Program-made: the position numbers and the translations under genes
Notes under the pieces: model-generated
Told to the model about the DNA's origin: nothing
The model's database searches: none
Seen by the model: only the letters and a program-made list of their open reading frames with translations
Assembly: GCF_002256285.1 (NCBI RefSeq)
Contig: NZ_NKJE01000002.1
Location: 55,567 to 119,566, forward strand
Direction: 5' to 3'
DNA length: 64,000 bases
From: Flavobacterium sp. BFFFF1
GTDB lineage: Bacteria; Bacteroidota; Bacteroidia; Flavobacteriales; Flavobacteriaceae
Shown here: positions 23,435 through 32,525 of the stretch, in pieces
Layout of the letters: each line of letters starts with the position of its first letter
How positions within the stretch are numbered: the stretch's first letter is position 1

Positions 23435-24319
23435 ATGCGTTTAACTTCCAAACTTTTTTTCACTTTTCTTTTAGCAATTTCATTTTCAGTATATTCTCAA
23501 ACAGGTGGAAATTATATGGGAGCTTTAAAGTTGAATGACAGCTCTTTCATTTCTTACAGAGTACATCTTGATGAGTCCAAAGGCATCATTTCAGGGTACT
23601 CGATAACGGATATTGGTGGGAAATATGAAACAAAATCAAAGATTACCGGAACATTCAATAAAGAAAAGGGTGAAATTTCCTTTAAGGAAAAAGGCATCAT
23701 TTACACAAAATCAAAAGTTACCCAATATGATTTCTGCTTTGTAAATTTTAAAGGGAAGCTTAGTAACATTCAAACCGGAAAAGCTGTTAAAGGTAAATTT
23801 AAAGGGCTTTATACTGATGGTAAGGAATGTATAAGTGGCGAGCTAAATTTGGTGAATGTCGCAAAAATTGAGCGTCAGGCAGTTAAACTTGAAAAGAAAG
23901 TTAAGAAAACCAAATTGGTTTCCCAGGCGAAAAAAGATAAAGTGAACCTTGTAAAGTCGTTGGATACTTTGGCGCTTAATGTACTTAGGGAGGACCAGAA
24001 TATGAGTATGTTTACGAAATCACGTACCGTAAACCTCAATATTTACGACTCAGGTAAAGAAGATGGTGACAAGATCACGATTACCGTTAATAAAAAAGTG
24101 TTGCTTTCTGATTATACGGTCACAAAAAAGGTGAAGATATTGTCGTTGAATATCGATTCAGACGAGACCGATATAGAAATTAAGGCGATTAGTGAAGGCA
24201 CTGTTGTCCCGAATACGGCTTATATCGAAATAAAAGACGAAGAAAATGACCTGAAAGTGCTCTCGACGCTTACAAAGGGAAAAAGCACTAAAATAACGAT
24301 ATTAAGAGCCGAAAAATAA
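23435..24319 (+). CDS. Secreted protein of unknown function
   Basis: 294 residues. A clear signal peptide ends near SVYSQ. The mature part is beta-rich: an N-terminal region (about 25-140) with repeated short strands including ISGYSITDIGGKYETKSKITG, a Lys-rich stretch, then a C-terminal beta domain (about 185-294) with NLNIYDSGKEDGDKITITVN that resembles small Ig-like/C2-type domains. I do not recognise the family. Divergent from the TM2 gene with only 36 bases between, so the promoters overlap or it starts at a nearby site. Confidence 0.7.
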   Translation: MRLTSKLFFTFLLAISFSVYSQTGGNYMGALKLNDSSFISYRVHLDESKGIISGYSITDIGGKYETKSKITGTFNKEKGEISFKEKGIIYTKSKVTQYDFCFVNFKGKLSNIQTGKAVKGKFKGLYTDGKECISGELNLVNVAKIERQAVKLEKKVKKTKLVSQAKKDKVNLVKSLDTLALNVLREDQNMSMFTKSRTVNLNIYDSGKEDGDKITITVNKKVLLSDYTVTKKVKILSLNIDSDETDIEIKAISEGTVVPNTAYIEIKDEENDLKVLSTLTKGKSTKITILRAEK

Positions 24320-24344
24320 AAGCCGGCCTTTTTGGGACCGGCTT
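24320..24344. terminator. Bidirectional terminator
   Basis: AGCCGGCC and GGACCGGCT arms lie between the convergent secreted protein and beta-barrel genes, with an A-run (T-run on the minus strand) following. Confidence 0.7.
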
Positions 24345-24352
24345 AAAAAAAA

Positions 24353-24901
24353 TTAGAATTTATATCCTAAAGAAAGTTGTGCCGTCATGTTTTTTGCGGT
24401 ATCTTTAAAAGTCGTTTCTTCGCTGGCATCAGTTAGCCCAACTACATAACGGGCAGAAGCGAAAAATCCAGCAGCAATATTTACTGTGGCACCACCAGCA
24501 ATCGCGAAATCAAAATTCTTTGTTTTGTAATCTCCCGGAATGCTATCGATATTGTCATTTACAAGAAACCCAAACTGAGGTCCTGCATCGATACTCAATA
24601 CACTCGGTAAAATGTAAAAACGGGCCATTACCGGGATGTTGACGTAGTCGAAGTTGATGTCGTCAGATCCTTCTACTTTTGCACCCTGCGAAGAATAAAG
24701 TGCTTCAGGCTGTACTGAGAAACTTGGCGTCAATCCCAACTCTACGAACACTCCGCCATGAAAACTGGTAATGCTCTTGCTGTCCTGATTGCCGTCTAAA
24801 TTTGAAAAGTTGGCCCCTCCCTTGATTCCGAATTTTACGCCTTGTGCCTGACTAGCAGTGGCAACGATCATAAATGCTGCTAATAAAAATACTTTTTTCA
24901 T
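24353..24901 (-). CDS. Small outer-membrane beta-barrel (porin family)
   Basis: 182 residues. The signal peptide ends near ASQAQG. The mature sequence has alternating strands: VKFGIKGGANFSNL, GGVFVELGLTPSFSVQPEALYSSQG, a middle YVNIPVMARFYI, and a terminal TAQLSLGYKF ending in Phe, the outer-membrane signature. It is an OmpA/OmpX-type eight-strand barrel. Role unknown. A promoter is predicted at 24937-24968. Confidence 0.9.
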   Translation of the reverse strand: MKKVFLLAAFMIVATASQAQGVKFGIKGGANFSNLDGNQDSKSITSFHGGVFVELGLTPSFSVQPEALYSSQGAKVEGSDDINFDYVNIPVMARFYILPSVLSIDAGPQFGFLVNDNIDSIPGDYKTKNFDFAIAGGATVNIAAGFFASARYVVGLTDASEETTFKDTAKNMTAQLSLGYKF

Positions 24902-24936
24902 AATTGCTTTTTTAGATTAATGGTTTATCGTTAAAA

Positions 24937-24968
24937 CTAAATTACCCCTAATAGATTACAGTGTCAAA
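24937..24968 (-). promoter_or_regulatory. Predicted promoter of the small beta-barrel gene
   Basis: Minus strand TTTG (24968-24965), 20 bases, TAATTTAG (24944-24937): one mismatch to the Bacteroidota consensus in the -7 box. Confidence 0.45.
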
Positions 24969-24997
24969 TAAATTAACAATACTTTAAAGCTATTGGC

Positions 24998-25296
24998 GTG
25001 TTCATAACTTGTTAGTACCTGTGTTCATAACTAGAAAATGGTGTTAATAAATAAAAAATTTAAGCCCACTAGAACACAAATACGCTGAACACAGGTTTTT
25101 ACGAAAGCCGATTTTCGGCAAATATTGGATTTGCATCGTACTTCCGGTATTTCACAAATGTTTTAAAGCCTCCTGTTCTACGGGCTTTTTTTATTTTATC
25201 TTTATGGAGTAATTCACTATCGGGTTGTGCATCCCGTTTTGAAACAATCGAAAAACCGGTGAATAAAAATCTCAACACCGTTAACCCAGTTGTTTT
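24998..25296. other. Non-coding gap upstream of xerD with short direct repeat
   Basis: This stretch contains GTGTTCATAACT twice (24998-25009 and 25021-25032). Further on, AAGCC...GGGCTTTTTTT (about 25167-25193) looks like a weak plus-strand terminator with no gene before it. That could mark the end of a short unrecognised RNA. I find no supported ORF. Confidence 0.4.
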
Positions 25297-26196
25297 ATGG
25301 CCCAATGGATTTCTTTTATAAAAAGCTACCAGTCCTATCTTCTGATAGAGCGCGGACTGTCCGCAAATACCATCGGCAATTATACCTTCGATATTGAAAG
25401 GCTTTGCCGTTTTCTGGAATCAAACAGTATGGATATTTCGCCTGTCAATATCGATTCTGAACTCATACAGCAATTCGTCTACGACATTTCGAAAGAAGTC
25501 AATGCCCGCTCACAAGCCCGAATCATATCGGGGTTAAAGAGTTTTTTCAGTTACCTGATTTTTGAGGATTACCGAAAAGACAGTCCGATGGAACTGATCG
25601 AGACGCCGAAAATAGGGCGTAAGCTCCCAGACACGCTTTCGCTGTCAGATATCGACCGTTTGATTGGGGCCATTAGCCTCGAAACGGCTGAAGGGGAAAG
25701 AAATCGGTCCATGCTGGAAACGCTTTATGGTTGCGGTTTGCGCGTTTCCGAGCTTGTAGACCTTAAGATTTCTGACTTGTTTTTCGATGAGGGATTTCTG
25801 CGCGTAACCGGTAAAGGCAATAAGCAGCGTTTCGTTCCGGTTGCAAACCAGACCAGGCATTTTATAGAGATCTACAAAAACGAAATCAGGACGCACCTCC
25901 CGATTAAGAAAGGTCATGAAGATACGCTATACCTAAACCGAAATGGTAGAAAACTCACCAGGGCGATGATCTTCACCATTATCAAACGCCTCGCCGTGGA
26001 AATTAATCTCGGAAAATCAATCAGCCCACACACTTTCAGGCATTCTTTTGCCACGCATCTGCTCGAAAACGGGGCCGATCTTCGTTCCATACAATTGATG
26101 TTGGGGCATGAAAGTATTACCACCACCGAAATTTACGTACATCTTGATCGCAGGCATCTTACACAGGTTGTCAATGCATTTCATCCGAGAAAGTAG
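25297..26196 (+). CDS. xerD: Tyrosine recombinase XerD
   Basis: 299 residues, the standard size. It has an N-terminal SAM-like core-binding domain (1-95) and a catalytic domain with the pentad R149, K173, H245 (HTFRH), R248, H271 (LGHES) and nucleophile Tyr280 (TTEIYVH). It resolves chromosome dimers at dif with a partner recombinase. No XerC and no dif site are in the window. Nothing around it suggests an integron or element, so it is read as the housekeeping gene. Confidence 0.95.
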   Translation: MAQWISFIKSYQSYLLIERGLSANTIGNYTFDIERLCRFLESNSMDISPVNIDSELIQQFVYDISKEVNARSQARIISGLKSFFSYLIFEDYRKDSPMELIETPKIGRKLPDTLSLSDIDRLIGAISLETAEGERNRSMLETLYGCGLRVSELVDLKISDLFFDEGFLRVTGKGNKQRFVPVANQTRHFIEIYKNEIRTHLPIKKGHEDTLYLNRNGRKLTRAMIFTIIKRLAVEINLGKSISPHTFRHSFATHLLENGADLRSIQLMLGHESITTTEIYVHLDRRHLTQVVNAFHPRK

Positions 26197-26278
26197 GTTT
26201 GTATCATATTTTTTTTAAATTTGTGTAGCCTCAAATCAATAAGTTACTGCGGTAGCGTATTCAATTTCAAATCAATAG

Positions 26279-27796
26279 ATGAAATTAGATTTCTTTGCGA
26301 ATTCATTGCAGCAGGACGATAGGATTAATTTTTATAGTAAACTCTTATCACAGGTTCCTGATCTCATTTTTCAGATGACCATTTCTGCAGAAGGCAGGAT
26401 CAATTTTCCATTCCTAAGTGAATCCGTAATCAACCATTTCGAACTTACCGACGAGGAAATCGGGCATTACACCATCGATGTCCTCAAAAGCAAAATCGTG
26501 CCTGAAGATTTTGATAGGTTCATGGACGCCGTTGCCCATGCAAAAACACACATGCAGCACCTGCTTTTTGAATTTCGCTGCAACCTGCCCGTCAAAGGGA
26601 TCCGTTGGTTTCGCGCGAGGGCCACGGTGGAGAAGGATTGCAAAGGTGGTTTCGTTTTTTACGGAAGGGTCAACGACAGTACTGATAACCGCATCCAGGC
26701 ACTGAAACTTAAGATATCTGAAGAGCGCTATCAATTTGCGTTGGAAGCCTCGTCTGAGGGAATATGGGATTTTGATGTACGTACCAATAAGGTGTTCTTT
26801 TCTTCCCAATCGATGAAAATGCTTCATTTTGCTGAGAAAGACGCCATACTGGATATCGACGTTTGGGATGAAAGAATCCACCCGGATGACATTCAAAATT
26901 ATAAAAAAGACATACAGCGTCACCTCGAAGACCGCACGCCTTACTACGAAAACCTTCAAAGGGTGCGTACGCGAAACGACGAATATAAATGGGTCCTCAG
27001 CCGCGGGAAAATTATCGATCGGGATCTTGATGGCAATCCCTTGCGGGTTATCGGTACGCACAGCGATGTGACGTCGAGGATTGAGAGGGAAAACGAGCTG
27101 CAGAAAACACTGGAAATTTTAAGTGAACAGAACAAGAAATTGTTGAATTTTGCCCATATCGTATCCCATAACCTGAGGTCGCATGCGGGTAATTTCAAAA
27201 TGCTACTCGATTTTATTGAGTTTGACGACGATGAGGAACTGCGGAAAGAAAGCCTGCTGCACCTTCGAACCAATTCAAATGACCTTACTGAGACGATTGA
27301 TAACCTAAAAGAACTGGTCGAAATCCAATCGGATCTGAAGCCAGTCAAAGAGCATTTAAACCTCAGGGAATACCTCGGTAAAATGCTCAATCTGCTGATG
27401 GAAGAGTTTGAGCGGCATCATGTGGAGTTCAAAATTGACATTCCAGACCATGAAACAGTGTATTTTAATCCGGCCTATCTTGAAAGTGTGCTGTTGAATT
27501 TTTCGACGAATGCGGTTAAATATTCCCAGCCGAATAAACGCCCACTCATTCATTATAATTTCTTCTATCATGATGGTGTGAAAGTGTTATCCATTGCTGA
27601 TAATGGACTCGGAATTGATCTGGCAAAGCACGGAAGTTCACTTTTCGGAATGTACAAGACCTTTCATAGGCATCCCAATTCCCGAGGCCTCGGACTATTT
27701 ATGTCCAAAAATCAGGTGGAGGCGATGGGCGGAAAAATTACAGTAGACAGCGAAGTGAATTCAGGAACCATCTTTAAAATTTATTTTAATGAATAA
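26279..27796 (+). CDS. PAS-containing sensor histidine kinase
   Basis: 505 residues with no membrane segment, so a soluble cytosolic kinase. Two PAS/PAC modules (about 20-140 and 145-275, with EGIWDFDVRTNKVFF and a PAC-like GTHSDVTSR end) lead into a dimerisation helix with the phospho-acceptor His in AHIVSHNLRSH (about 295-300). The ATPase domain has an N-box NFSTNAVKYS, G1 DNGLGID and G2 RGLGLFMSK. The signal sensed by the PAS domains is unknown. It overlaps the next gene by 8 bases, so the pair is coupled. A TAAATTTG box is at 26216-26223. Confidence 0.9.
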   Translation: MKLDFFANSLQQDDRINFYSKLLSQVPDLIFQMTISAEGRINFPFLSESVINHFELTDEEIGHYTIDVLKSKIVPEDFDRFMDAVAHAKTHMQHLLFEFRCNLPVKGIRWFRARATVEKDCKGGFVFYGRVNDSTDNRIQALKLKISEERYQFALEASSEGIWDFDVRTNKVFFSSQSMKMLHFAEKDAILDIDVWDERIHPDDIQNYKKDIQRHLEDRTPYYENLQRVRTRNDEYKWVLSRGKIIDRDLDGNPLRVIGTHSDVTSRIERENELQKTLEILSEQNKKLLNFAHIVSHNLRSHAGNFKMLLDFIEFDDDEELRKESLLHLRTNSNDLTETIDNLKELVEIQSDLKPVKEHLNLREYLGKMLNLLMEEFERHHVEFKIDIPDHETVYFNPAYLESVLLNFSTNAVKYSQPNKRPLIHYNFFYHDGVKVLSIADNGLGIDLAKHGSSLFGMYKTFHRHPNSRGLGLFMSKNQVEAMGGKITVDSEVNSGTIFKIYFNE

Positions 27797-28184
27797 ATAC
27801 AAGGATGTTTTTGTTGTTGATGATGATAAGATCTATCATTTTATTTTTAAAAACCTGTTGCACAAGCTCGGAATCAACGTAAAACCTTCCTTTTTTGTTA
27901 ATGGATTGGACGCACTTGAAGGCCTCAGACAAAGGTTGGAACAGGGAAATTTCCCCGATTTAATTTTGTTGGACATCAACATGCCAATTATGAATGGCTG
28001 GCAATTCCTTGACGAATTCCGCAAACTGAAACTGGCGCACGATCTCCATACAAATGTCTATGTTATTACTTCTTCGAACGACGGTACCGACATCAGTAAA
28101 GCAAAGGAGGCGGCAGATGAAATCGTGAATTATTTCCTGAAGCCGATCGATGAGAAAGACATAGCCAAAATATTTAGTCAATAA
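27789..28184 (+). CDS. Single-domain response regulator
   Basis: 131 residues forming one receiver domain and no output domain. Acidic pocket D11-D13, phospho-acceptor D62 in LLDINMP, switch Thr94 and Lys118 (LKPID) are all present. With no DNA-binding part it must act by protein contact or as a phosphate carrier. It starts 8 bases inside the kinase gene, so the kinase is its likely partner. Confidence 0.9.
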   Translation: MNKYKDVFVVDDDKIYHFIFKNLLHKLGINVKPSFFVNGLDALEGLRQRLEQGNFPDLILLDINMPIMNGWQFLDEFRKLKLAHDLHTNVYVITSSNDGTDISKAKEAADEIVNYFLKPIDEKDIAKIFSQ

Positions 28185-28212
28185 AAAAGCACCTGTAATA
28201 AGGTGCTTTTTT
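28183..28212. terminator. Bidirectional terminator between the response regulator and rny
   Basis: AAAAAAGCACCT and AGGTGCTTTTTT with a 6-base loop serve the convergent genes. Confidence 0.8.
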
Positions 28213-28229
28213 ATTGTAGTTTGAAAACA

Positions 28230-29795
28230 TTACTTCGCGATATTTACCGCTCTTGTTTCCCGGATTACTGTAATTTTCACTTGTCCCGGATAAGTCATCT
28301 CGGTTTGTATTTTCTGTGAAATGTCGAATGACAGGCTGGCCGCGTGGTCATCCGATACTTTTTCGCTTTCTACAATCACACGAAGTTCCCTTCCCGCCTG
28401 GATGGCATAAGCGTTTTTCACGCCGTGGAATCCAAAAGCAATCTCTTCAAGATCCTTAAGTCTTTGGATGTACGAATCAAGTACCTGGCGTCTTGCTCCC
28501 GGCCTTGCTCCTGATATCGCATCACAAACCTGTACGATTGGTGACAGCAATGATTTCATTTCAATTTCATCGTGGTGGGCACCGATGGCGTTGCACACTT
28601 CCTCTTTTTCACCATATTTCTCCGCCCACTGCATTCCCAGCAGTGCGTGTGGAAGATCACTTTCAGTATCAGGCACTTTACCAATATCGTGTAACAATCC
28701 AGCCCTTTTGGCCAATTTTACATTCAGTCCCAATTCCGCTGCCATAATTCCACATAACTTCGAAACTTCACGCGAGTGTTGTAAAAGATTTTGTCCGTAA
28801 GAAGAACGGTATTTCATTCTTCCTACAACCTTAATCAATTCCGGGTGCAGCCCATGGATTCCTAAATCAATCACAGTACGTTTTCCAACTTCTGCGATTT
28901 CGTCGTCGATTTGCTTCGTCGTTTTGGCAACAACTTCTTCAATACGTGCAGGGTGAATACGCCCGTCGGTTACCAATTTATGCAGTGATAATCGTGCAAT
29001 TTCCCTTCTTACGGGATCAAAGCAGGAAAGGATGATCGCTTCCGGGGTGTCGTCTACGATGATTTCAACGCCGGTAGCAGCCTCGATGGCACGGATATTT
29101 CTTCCTTCACGCCCGATGATTCTTCCTTTCACGTCGTCTGATTCAATGTTGAATACAGAAACGCAGTTTTCTACTGCTTCTTCCGTTCCGACACGTTGTA
29201 TTGTATTGATGATAATTTTCTTGGCTTCCTGTTGTGCAGTCAGTTTTGCTTCTTCCAAGGTGTCCTGAATGTAAGACATCGCATTGCTTTTCGCTTCTGC
29301 CTTCAGGCCTTCAATCAGTTGGTTCTTGGCATCTTCAGTTGACAATCCTGAAATCACTTCCAGTTGCTCCAACTGGCTTTTGTGCATTCTTTCCACTTCG
29401 GCCTGCTTCCTGTCAAGAATTTCAATTTTATTGTTGTACTCGCTTGTTTTGGCCTCATAATCATCATTGATTTTTTTGGCTTTTGCAAGTTCATTGGATA
29501 CCAGTGATTCTTTGTCGCGAACCCTTTTCTCTACTTCCGCGACCTTTTTTTCGCGTCCAAGAATGACCTGCTCGTGTTCGGCCTTAAGTTCAATGAATTT
29601 TTCTTTTGCCTGAAGTATTTTGTCTTTTTTGGTGTTTTCGGCTTCAAAGTTTGCGTCTTTCAAAATTGATGCTGCTTCTTTCCTCGCATTCTTGATGAGG
29701 TTTGAGACGTTTTTCTTTTCGAGAAACTTCGCGATGGCAAAACCACCAGCTATGCCTGCGATGGCCGAAATAATTATAATTAAAATTGTATCCAT
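28230..29795 (-). CDS. rny: Ribonuclease Y
   Basis: 521 residues, family length. An N-terminal membrane anchor ([20 protein letters not shown]), a long coiled coil (about 30-190), a KH domain ([19 protein letters not shown], about 220-240) and an HD domain with the metal-binding HDIGK in [16 protein letters not shown]. It is a membrane-tethered endoribonuclease that starts mRNA decay. The 6S-like RNA lies just upstream on the same strand. Confidence 0.97.
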   Translation of the reverse strand: MDTILIIIISAIAGIAGGFAIAKFLEKKNVSNLIKNARKEAASILKDANFEAENTKKDKILQAKEKFIELKAEHEQVILGREKKVAEVEKRVRDKESLVSNELAKAKKINDDYEAKTSEYNNKIEILDRKQAEVERMHKSQLEQLEVISGLSTEDAKNQLIEGLKAEAKSNAMSYIQDTLEEAKLTAQQEAKKIIINTIQRVGTEEAVENCVSVFNIESDDVKGRIIGREGRNIRAIEAATGVEIIVDDTPEAIILSCFDPVRREIARLSLHKLVTDGRIHPARIEEVVAKTTKQIDDEIAEVGKRTVIDLGIHGLHPELIKVVGRMKYRSSYGQNLLQHSREVSKLCGIMAAELGLNVKLAKRAGLLHDIGKVPDTESDLPHALLGMQWAEKYGEKEEVCNAIGAHHDEIEMKSLLSPIVQVCDAISGARPGARRQVLDSYIQRLKDLEEIAFGFHGVKNAYAIQAGRELRVIVESEKVSDDHAASLSFDISQKIQTEMTYPGQVKITVIRETRAVNIAK

Positions 29796-29817
29796 TTTTG
29801 TTTAGTGTTTATGTATA

Positions 29818-29979
29818 AAAAAAGCCTACATTAGAGTGAATGAATAAACTCGTAAAGACAAGTTTTGAGCTAACCCGCTGTTCAAGGATCTGCCCGAAAT
29901 GGCAGCTTGCTTTAGAAACGGTGATTCGCTCATTCTAAATTGTTAGTGTTGAGTTTACCAAATTGAACTAATGTAGGCA
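29818..29979 (-). ncRNA. 6S-like regulatory RNA (6S-Flavo type)
   Basis: Between zapA and rny, minus strand. A perfect 11-bp closing stem (GCCTACATTAG, 29824-29834, and CTAATGTAGGC, 29968-29978) encloses about 130 bases that can fold as a long, interrupted rod. On the minus strand the RNA ends at GTAGGC followed by a T run, an intrinsic terminator. 6S RNA in gamma-proteobacteria lies beside zapA, and the flavobacterial 6S-Flavo family occurs in this setting, so context and shape agree. 6S RNA binds RNA polymerase. Ends are approximate, and I cannot run a covariance search. Confidence 0.75.
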
Positions 29980-30006
29980 GTATCTTAGTCTATGTAAAGA
30001 ACGTAT

Positions 30007-30330
30007 TTAATTTCCGTCGGTAGCGTCTGCGGTACTTTTCGGATCGAGATAGTCAGCGAGCATATTGCTGATTTTTAAAAGTCTTTCATTCGTTTCTGCA
30101 TTATCCGCCGTCTTATCCAGCTGTTTCTGCTCCACCTGCGTAGCAAACTGCAACGCACACATGGCCAAAACATCCTGCTTGTCACGCACGGCGTAGTTTT
30201 GCTCAAACTGCTTAATCATCATATCAATCTTTCTCGAAGCGCTCCTAAGCCCTTCTTCCTGAGACGGATCCACGGTCAGCGGATATATTCGGTCTGCAAT
30301 TGATATTTTAATCTTCAGCTTTTCCTCCAT
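30007..30330 (-). CDS. zapA: Cell division protein ZapA
   Basis: 107 residues. ZapA promotes FtsZ bundling at the division site. The family N-terminus KIKISIADRIYPLTVDPSQEE leads to helix SRKIDMMIKQFEQNYAVRDKQDVLAMCALQ and a coiled-coil tail. It starts 3 bases after the stop of the coiled-coil gene, so the pair is co-translated. The 6S-like RNA follows directly. Confidence 0.92.
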   Translation of the reverse strand: MEEKLKIKISIADRIYPLTVDPSQEEGLRSASRKIDMMIKQFEQNYAVRDKQDVLAMCALQFATQVEQKQLDKTADNAETNERLLKISNMLADYLDPKSTADATDGN

Positions 30331-30333
30331 GTT

Positions 30334-30624
30334 CTAATCTGATAATTGCGCAATGCAATAATCAATTTCCCGGATTAATGAATTTATTTTAAGCTTTGTA
30401 TCTCTTTTATTTTCATCACTGCCAAGCAATGAATTCGCAATCCTGAGCGTTTCGTGTTGTGATTTCAACGAGGCAATCTCCGTTGATTGTTGTTGTATCA
30501 CAGCGGTGGCTTGCTTTAACTCCTGTTTTAACACTTCAGACGCTTTTTCAAGACTTTTCAGTTTTGTTAAAAGCCTCTCAAGCCTAGCTTCCAGAGTATC
30601 AATAATTTCCGCGATTTCGCTCAT
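30334..30624 (-). CDS. Small coiled-coil protein coupled to zapA
   Basis: 96 residues, almost all helical, with heptads through IDTLEARLERLLTKLKSLEKASEVLKQELKQAT. There is no membrane segment. It precedes zapA with a 3-base gap and carries the operon promoter. The size, coiled coil and partner suggest a ZapB-like division scaffold, but this is inference; I do not see a diagnostic motif. Confidence 0.75.
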   Translation of the reverse strand: MSEIAEIIDTLEARLERLLTKLKSLEKASEVLKQELKQATAVIQQQSTEIASLKSQHETLRIANSLLGSDENKRDTKLKINSLIREIDYCIAQLSD

Positions 30625-30651
30625 AAATTTGCCATTCGTCGCTTAATCTCA

Positions 30652-30681
30652 CAAAGTTAGTATTCTATTTTATTATACCAA
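30652..30681 (-). promoter_or_regulatory. Consensus promoter of the coiled-coil-zapA operon
   Basis: Minus strand TTG (30681-30679), 19 bases, TAACTTTG (30659-30652), with the start codon 28 bases downstream. Confidence 0.7.
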
Positions 30682-30817
30682 TAGTTTTGGTGAATTTTTC
30701 AAAACTTTATTCCGGCGCTAAAATATTACCATAAATAGGAAGTTATTACCACATGGTTTTTTGCACTCGGCGTTTATGTTTATATTAGCAGTATCTATTA
30801 GCCAAAACCAATATTTT

Positions 30818-32515
30818 ATGAAATCGTTAGTTTTTACCTTATTCCTATCCGCCGCTTTATTTGCACAAAACCAGTATCCTACAGATTATTTCCGCGCACC
30901 CCTCGACATTCCGCTGTTTCTTTCCGGTTCCTTCGGGGAACTTCGCGCGAATCATTTCCATGCCGGACTCGATTTTAAAACCCAGCAAAAAGAAGGCTGG
31001 CCCGTACATGCCGCGGCCGATGGTTATGTCGTACGCATCAAAATCTCTCCTTATGGTTATGGAAAGGCCATTTATGTCAACCACCCAAACGGATTCACGA
31101 CCGTTTATGGCCATCTTTCAAAAGCAAATGGCGCCATTGAAGCCTATATTAAGGCCGCCCAATACGCTCAGCAGAATTTTGAAGTCGAGCTGTTTCCCAA
31201 ACCGGAAGAACTGCCTGTCCTCAAAGGCGATACCATTGCATTCTCCGGAAATACCGGTGGATCCGGTGGGCCGCACCTGCATTTTGAAATCCGCGACACC
31301 TTCACTGAAAAGATACTGAATCCGATGCTTTTTGGATTTATGGCAAAGGTCGCTGACACCCGCAAGCCAATCATTACCGCACTTATGGCTTACCCCATCG
31401 GCACGGAATCCTTAATCAATCAATGCCACAAGCCGCTCGCGATCAATGTTGCGCTGCAACCCGACGGCAATTATATCGCAGACAAGATTCTCGTAAAGGG
31501 CAAAGTCGGGTTCGGCATCGGTGCTTATGATGTGACGGATTCCAATTACACCAAAAGTGGCATATTCAGCGTGCAGGCATTTGCTAACGGAAACCAGTCT
31601 TTTGGTTACCAGTTTGATACTTTCGCTTTTGATGAAGGCCGTTACGTCAATGCATTGCTGGATTATTCGCGCTTCAAAAACACCGGTATGCGGATCCAGC
31701 AGTTGTACATGGAAAGGCCATACCCGCTGAGCATCATCCGTAGTGATGATAAAAACGGAATTCTGGAAGCGGTGCCGAACCTTTCACAGACTTATAAGAT
31801 CAAAGTAGCCGATGCGCACAGTAACGAGGTCAACATCGATGTGCCGCTCGATTTTTCCGATCTGCCCGCGGTAGATGCCACACCGGATGTAAAGAAAACA
31901 CCCTATTACCTCAAATCGGGAAATGACAACAACTACAGCAAAGACGATGTCTCCGTATTTATTCCAGCCGATACTTTTTATGATGATTTTTACCTGAATT
32001 TCGATGTAAAGAACGGCAAGCTTACGTTGCAGGATGATTCGGTACCCGTGCAAAAGAACATGACGATCACTTTTACCGATACGAAATCTGCGGAAGCGGA
32101 CAAAGACAAAATGTTCATCGCCTCGCTCGACGGCAAGAAACTAAGCTACAACCCGACAACCCGGAAAGGCAACGTGTTTACTTCCTACACAAAGAATCTC
32201 GGCGAATTCGTACTGGCAAAAGACACCATCGCACCCACGATAAAAGCTGTAAATTTTAAGGAAGGAAAATGGCTGAGCAAACAAAATACCCTTGTGTTGT
32301 CCATCCGCGACAACCTGAGCGGCGTTAAAACCTATAATGGCACATTAAACGGCAAATGGATCCTGTTCGAATACGACTATAAAACCAGATCGATCACGCA
32401 TTTCTTCGATGATGGGATTTTCGAGGACGGCCGGAATGATTTAAAAGTCACAGTCTCTGATAATGTGGGAAATTCTGCTATCTTTGAAACGCATTTTTTC
32501 AGAAAAAAACAATAA
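30818..32515 (+). CDS. M23 family metallopeptidase
   Basis: 565 residues from the ATG at 30818, chosen because it gives a clean signal peptide (MKSLVFTLFLSAALFAQ). The longer TTG frame from 30761 lacks one. The M23 core is near the N-terminus: LSGSFGELRANHFHAGLDFKT (first zinc His/Asp) and GGPHLHFEIRD (HxH). The long C-terminal part (about 190-565) is beta-rich. Likely periplasmic peptidoglycan endopeptidase or a scaffold of that fold. It is 10 bases before the TonB receptor start. Confidence 0.9.
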   Translation: MKSLVFTLFLSAALFAQNQYPTDYFRAPLDIPLFLSGSFGELRANHFHAGLDFKTQQKEGWPVHAAADGYVVRIKISPYGYGKAIYVNHPNGFTTVYGHLSKANGAIEAYIKAAQYAQQNFEVELFPKPEELPVLKGDTIAFSGNTGGSGGPHLHFEIRDTFTEKILNPMLFGFMAKVADTRKPIITALMAYPIGTESLINQCHKPLAINVALQPDGNYIADKILVKGKVGFGIGAYDVTDSNYTKSGIFSVQAFANGNQSFGYQFDTFAFDEGRYVNALLDYSRFKNTGMRIQQLYMERPYPLSIIRSDDKNGILEAVPNLSQTYKIKVADAHSNEVNIDVPLDFSDLPAVDATPDVKKTPYYLKSGNDNNYSKDDVSVFIPADTFYDDFYLNFDVKNGKLTLQDDSVPVQKNMTITFTDTKSAEADKDKMFIASLDGKKLSYNPTTRKGNVFTSYTKNLGEFVLAKDTIAPTIKAVNFKEGKWLSKQNTLVLSIRDNLSGVKTYNGTLNGKWILFEYDYKTRSITHFFDDGIFEDGRNDLKVTVSDNVGNSAIFETHFFRKKQ

Positions 32516-32525
32516 AAACGCAACA

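Noticed and set aside
25099..25305. Minus-strand open frame of 68 codons before xerD
   Set aside because: It overlaps the xerD start and the terminator-like sequence, and has no protein features.
25297..26196. Integron or mobile-element integrase
   Set aside because: The tyrosine recombinase matches XerD in length and residues and has no attachment repeats or cargo around it.
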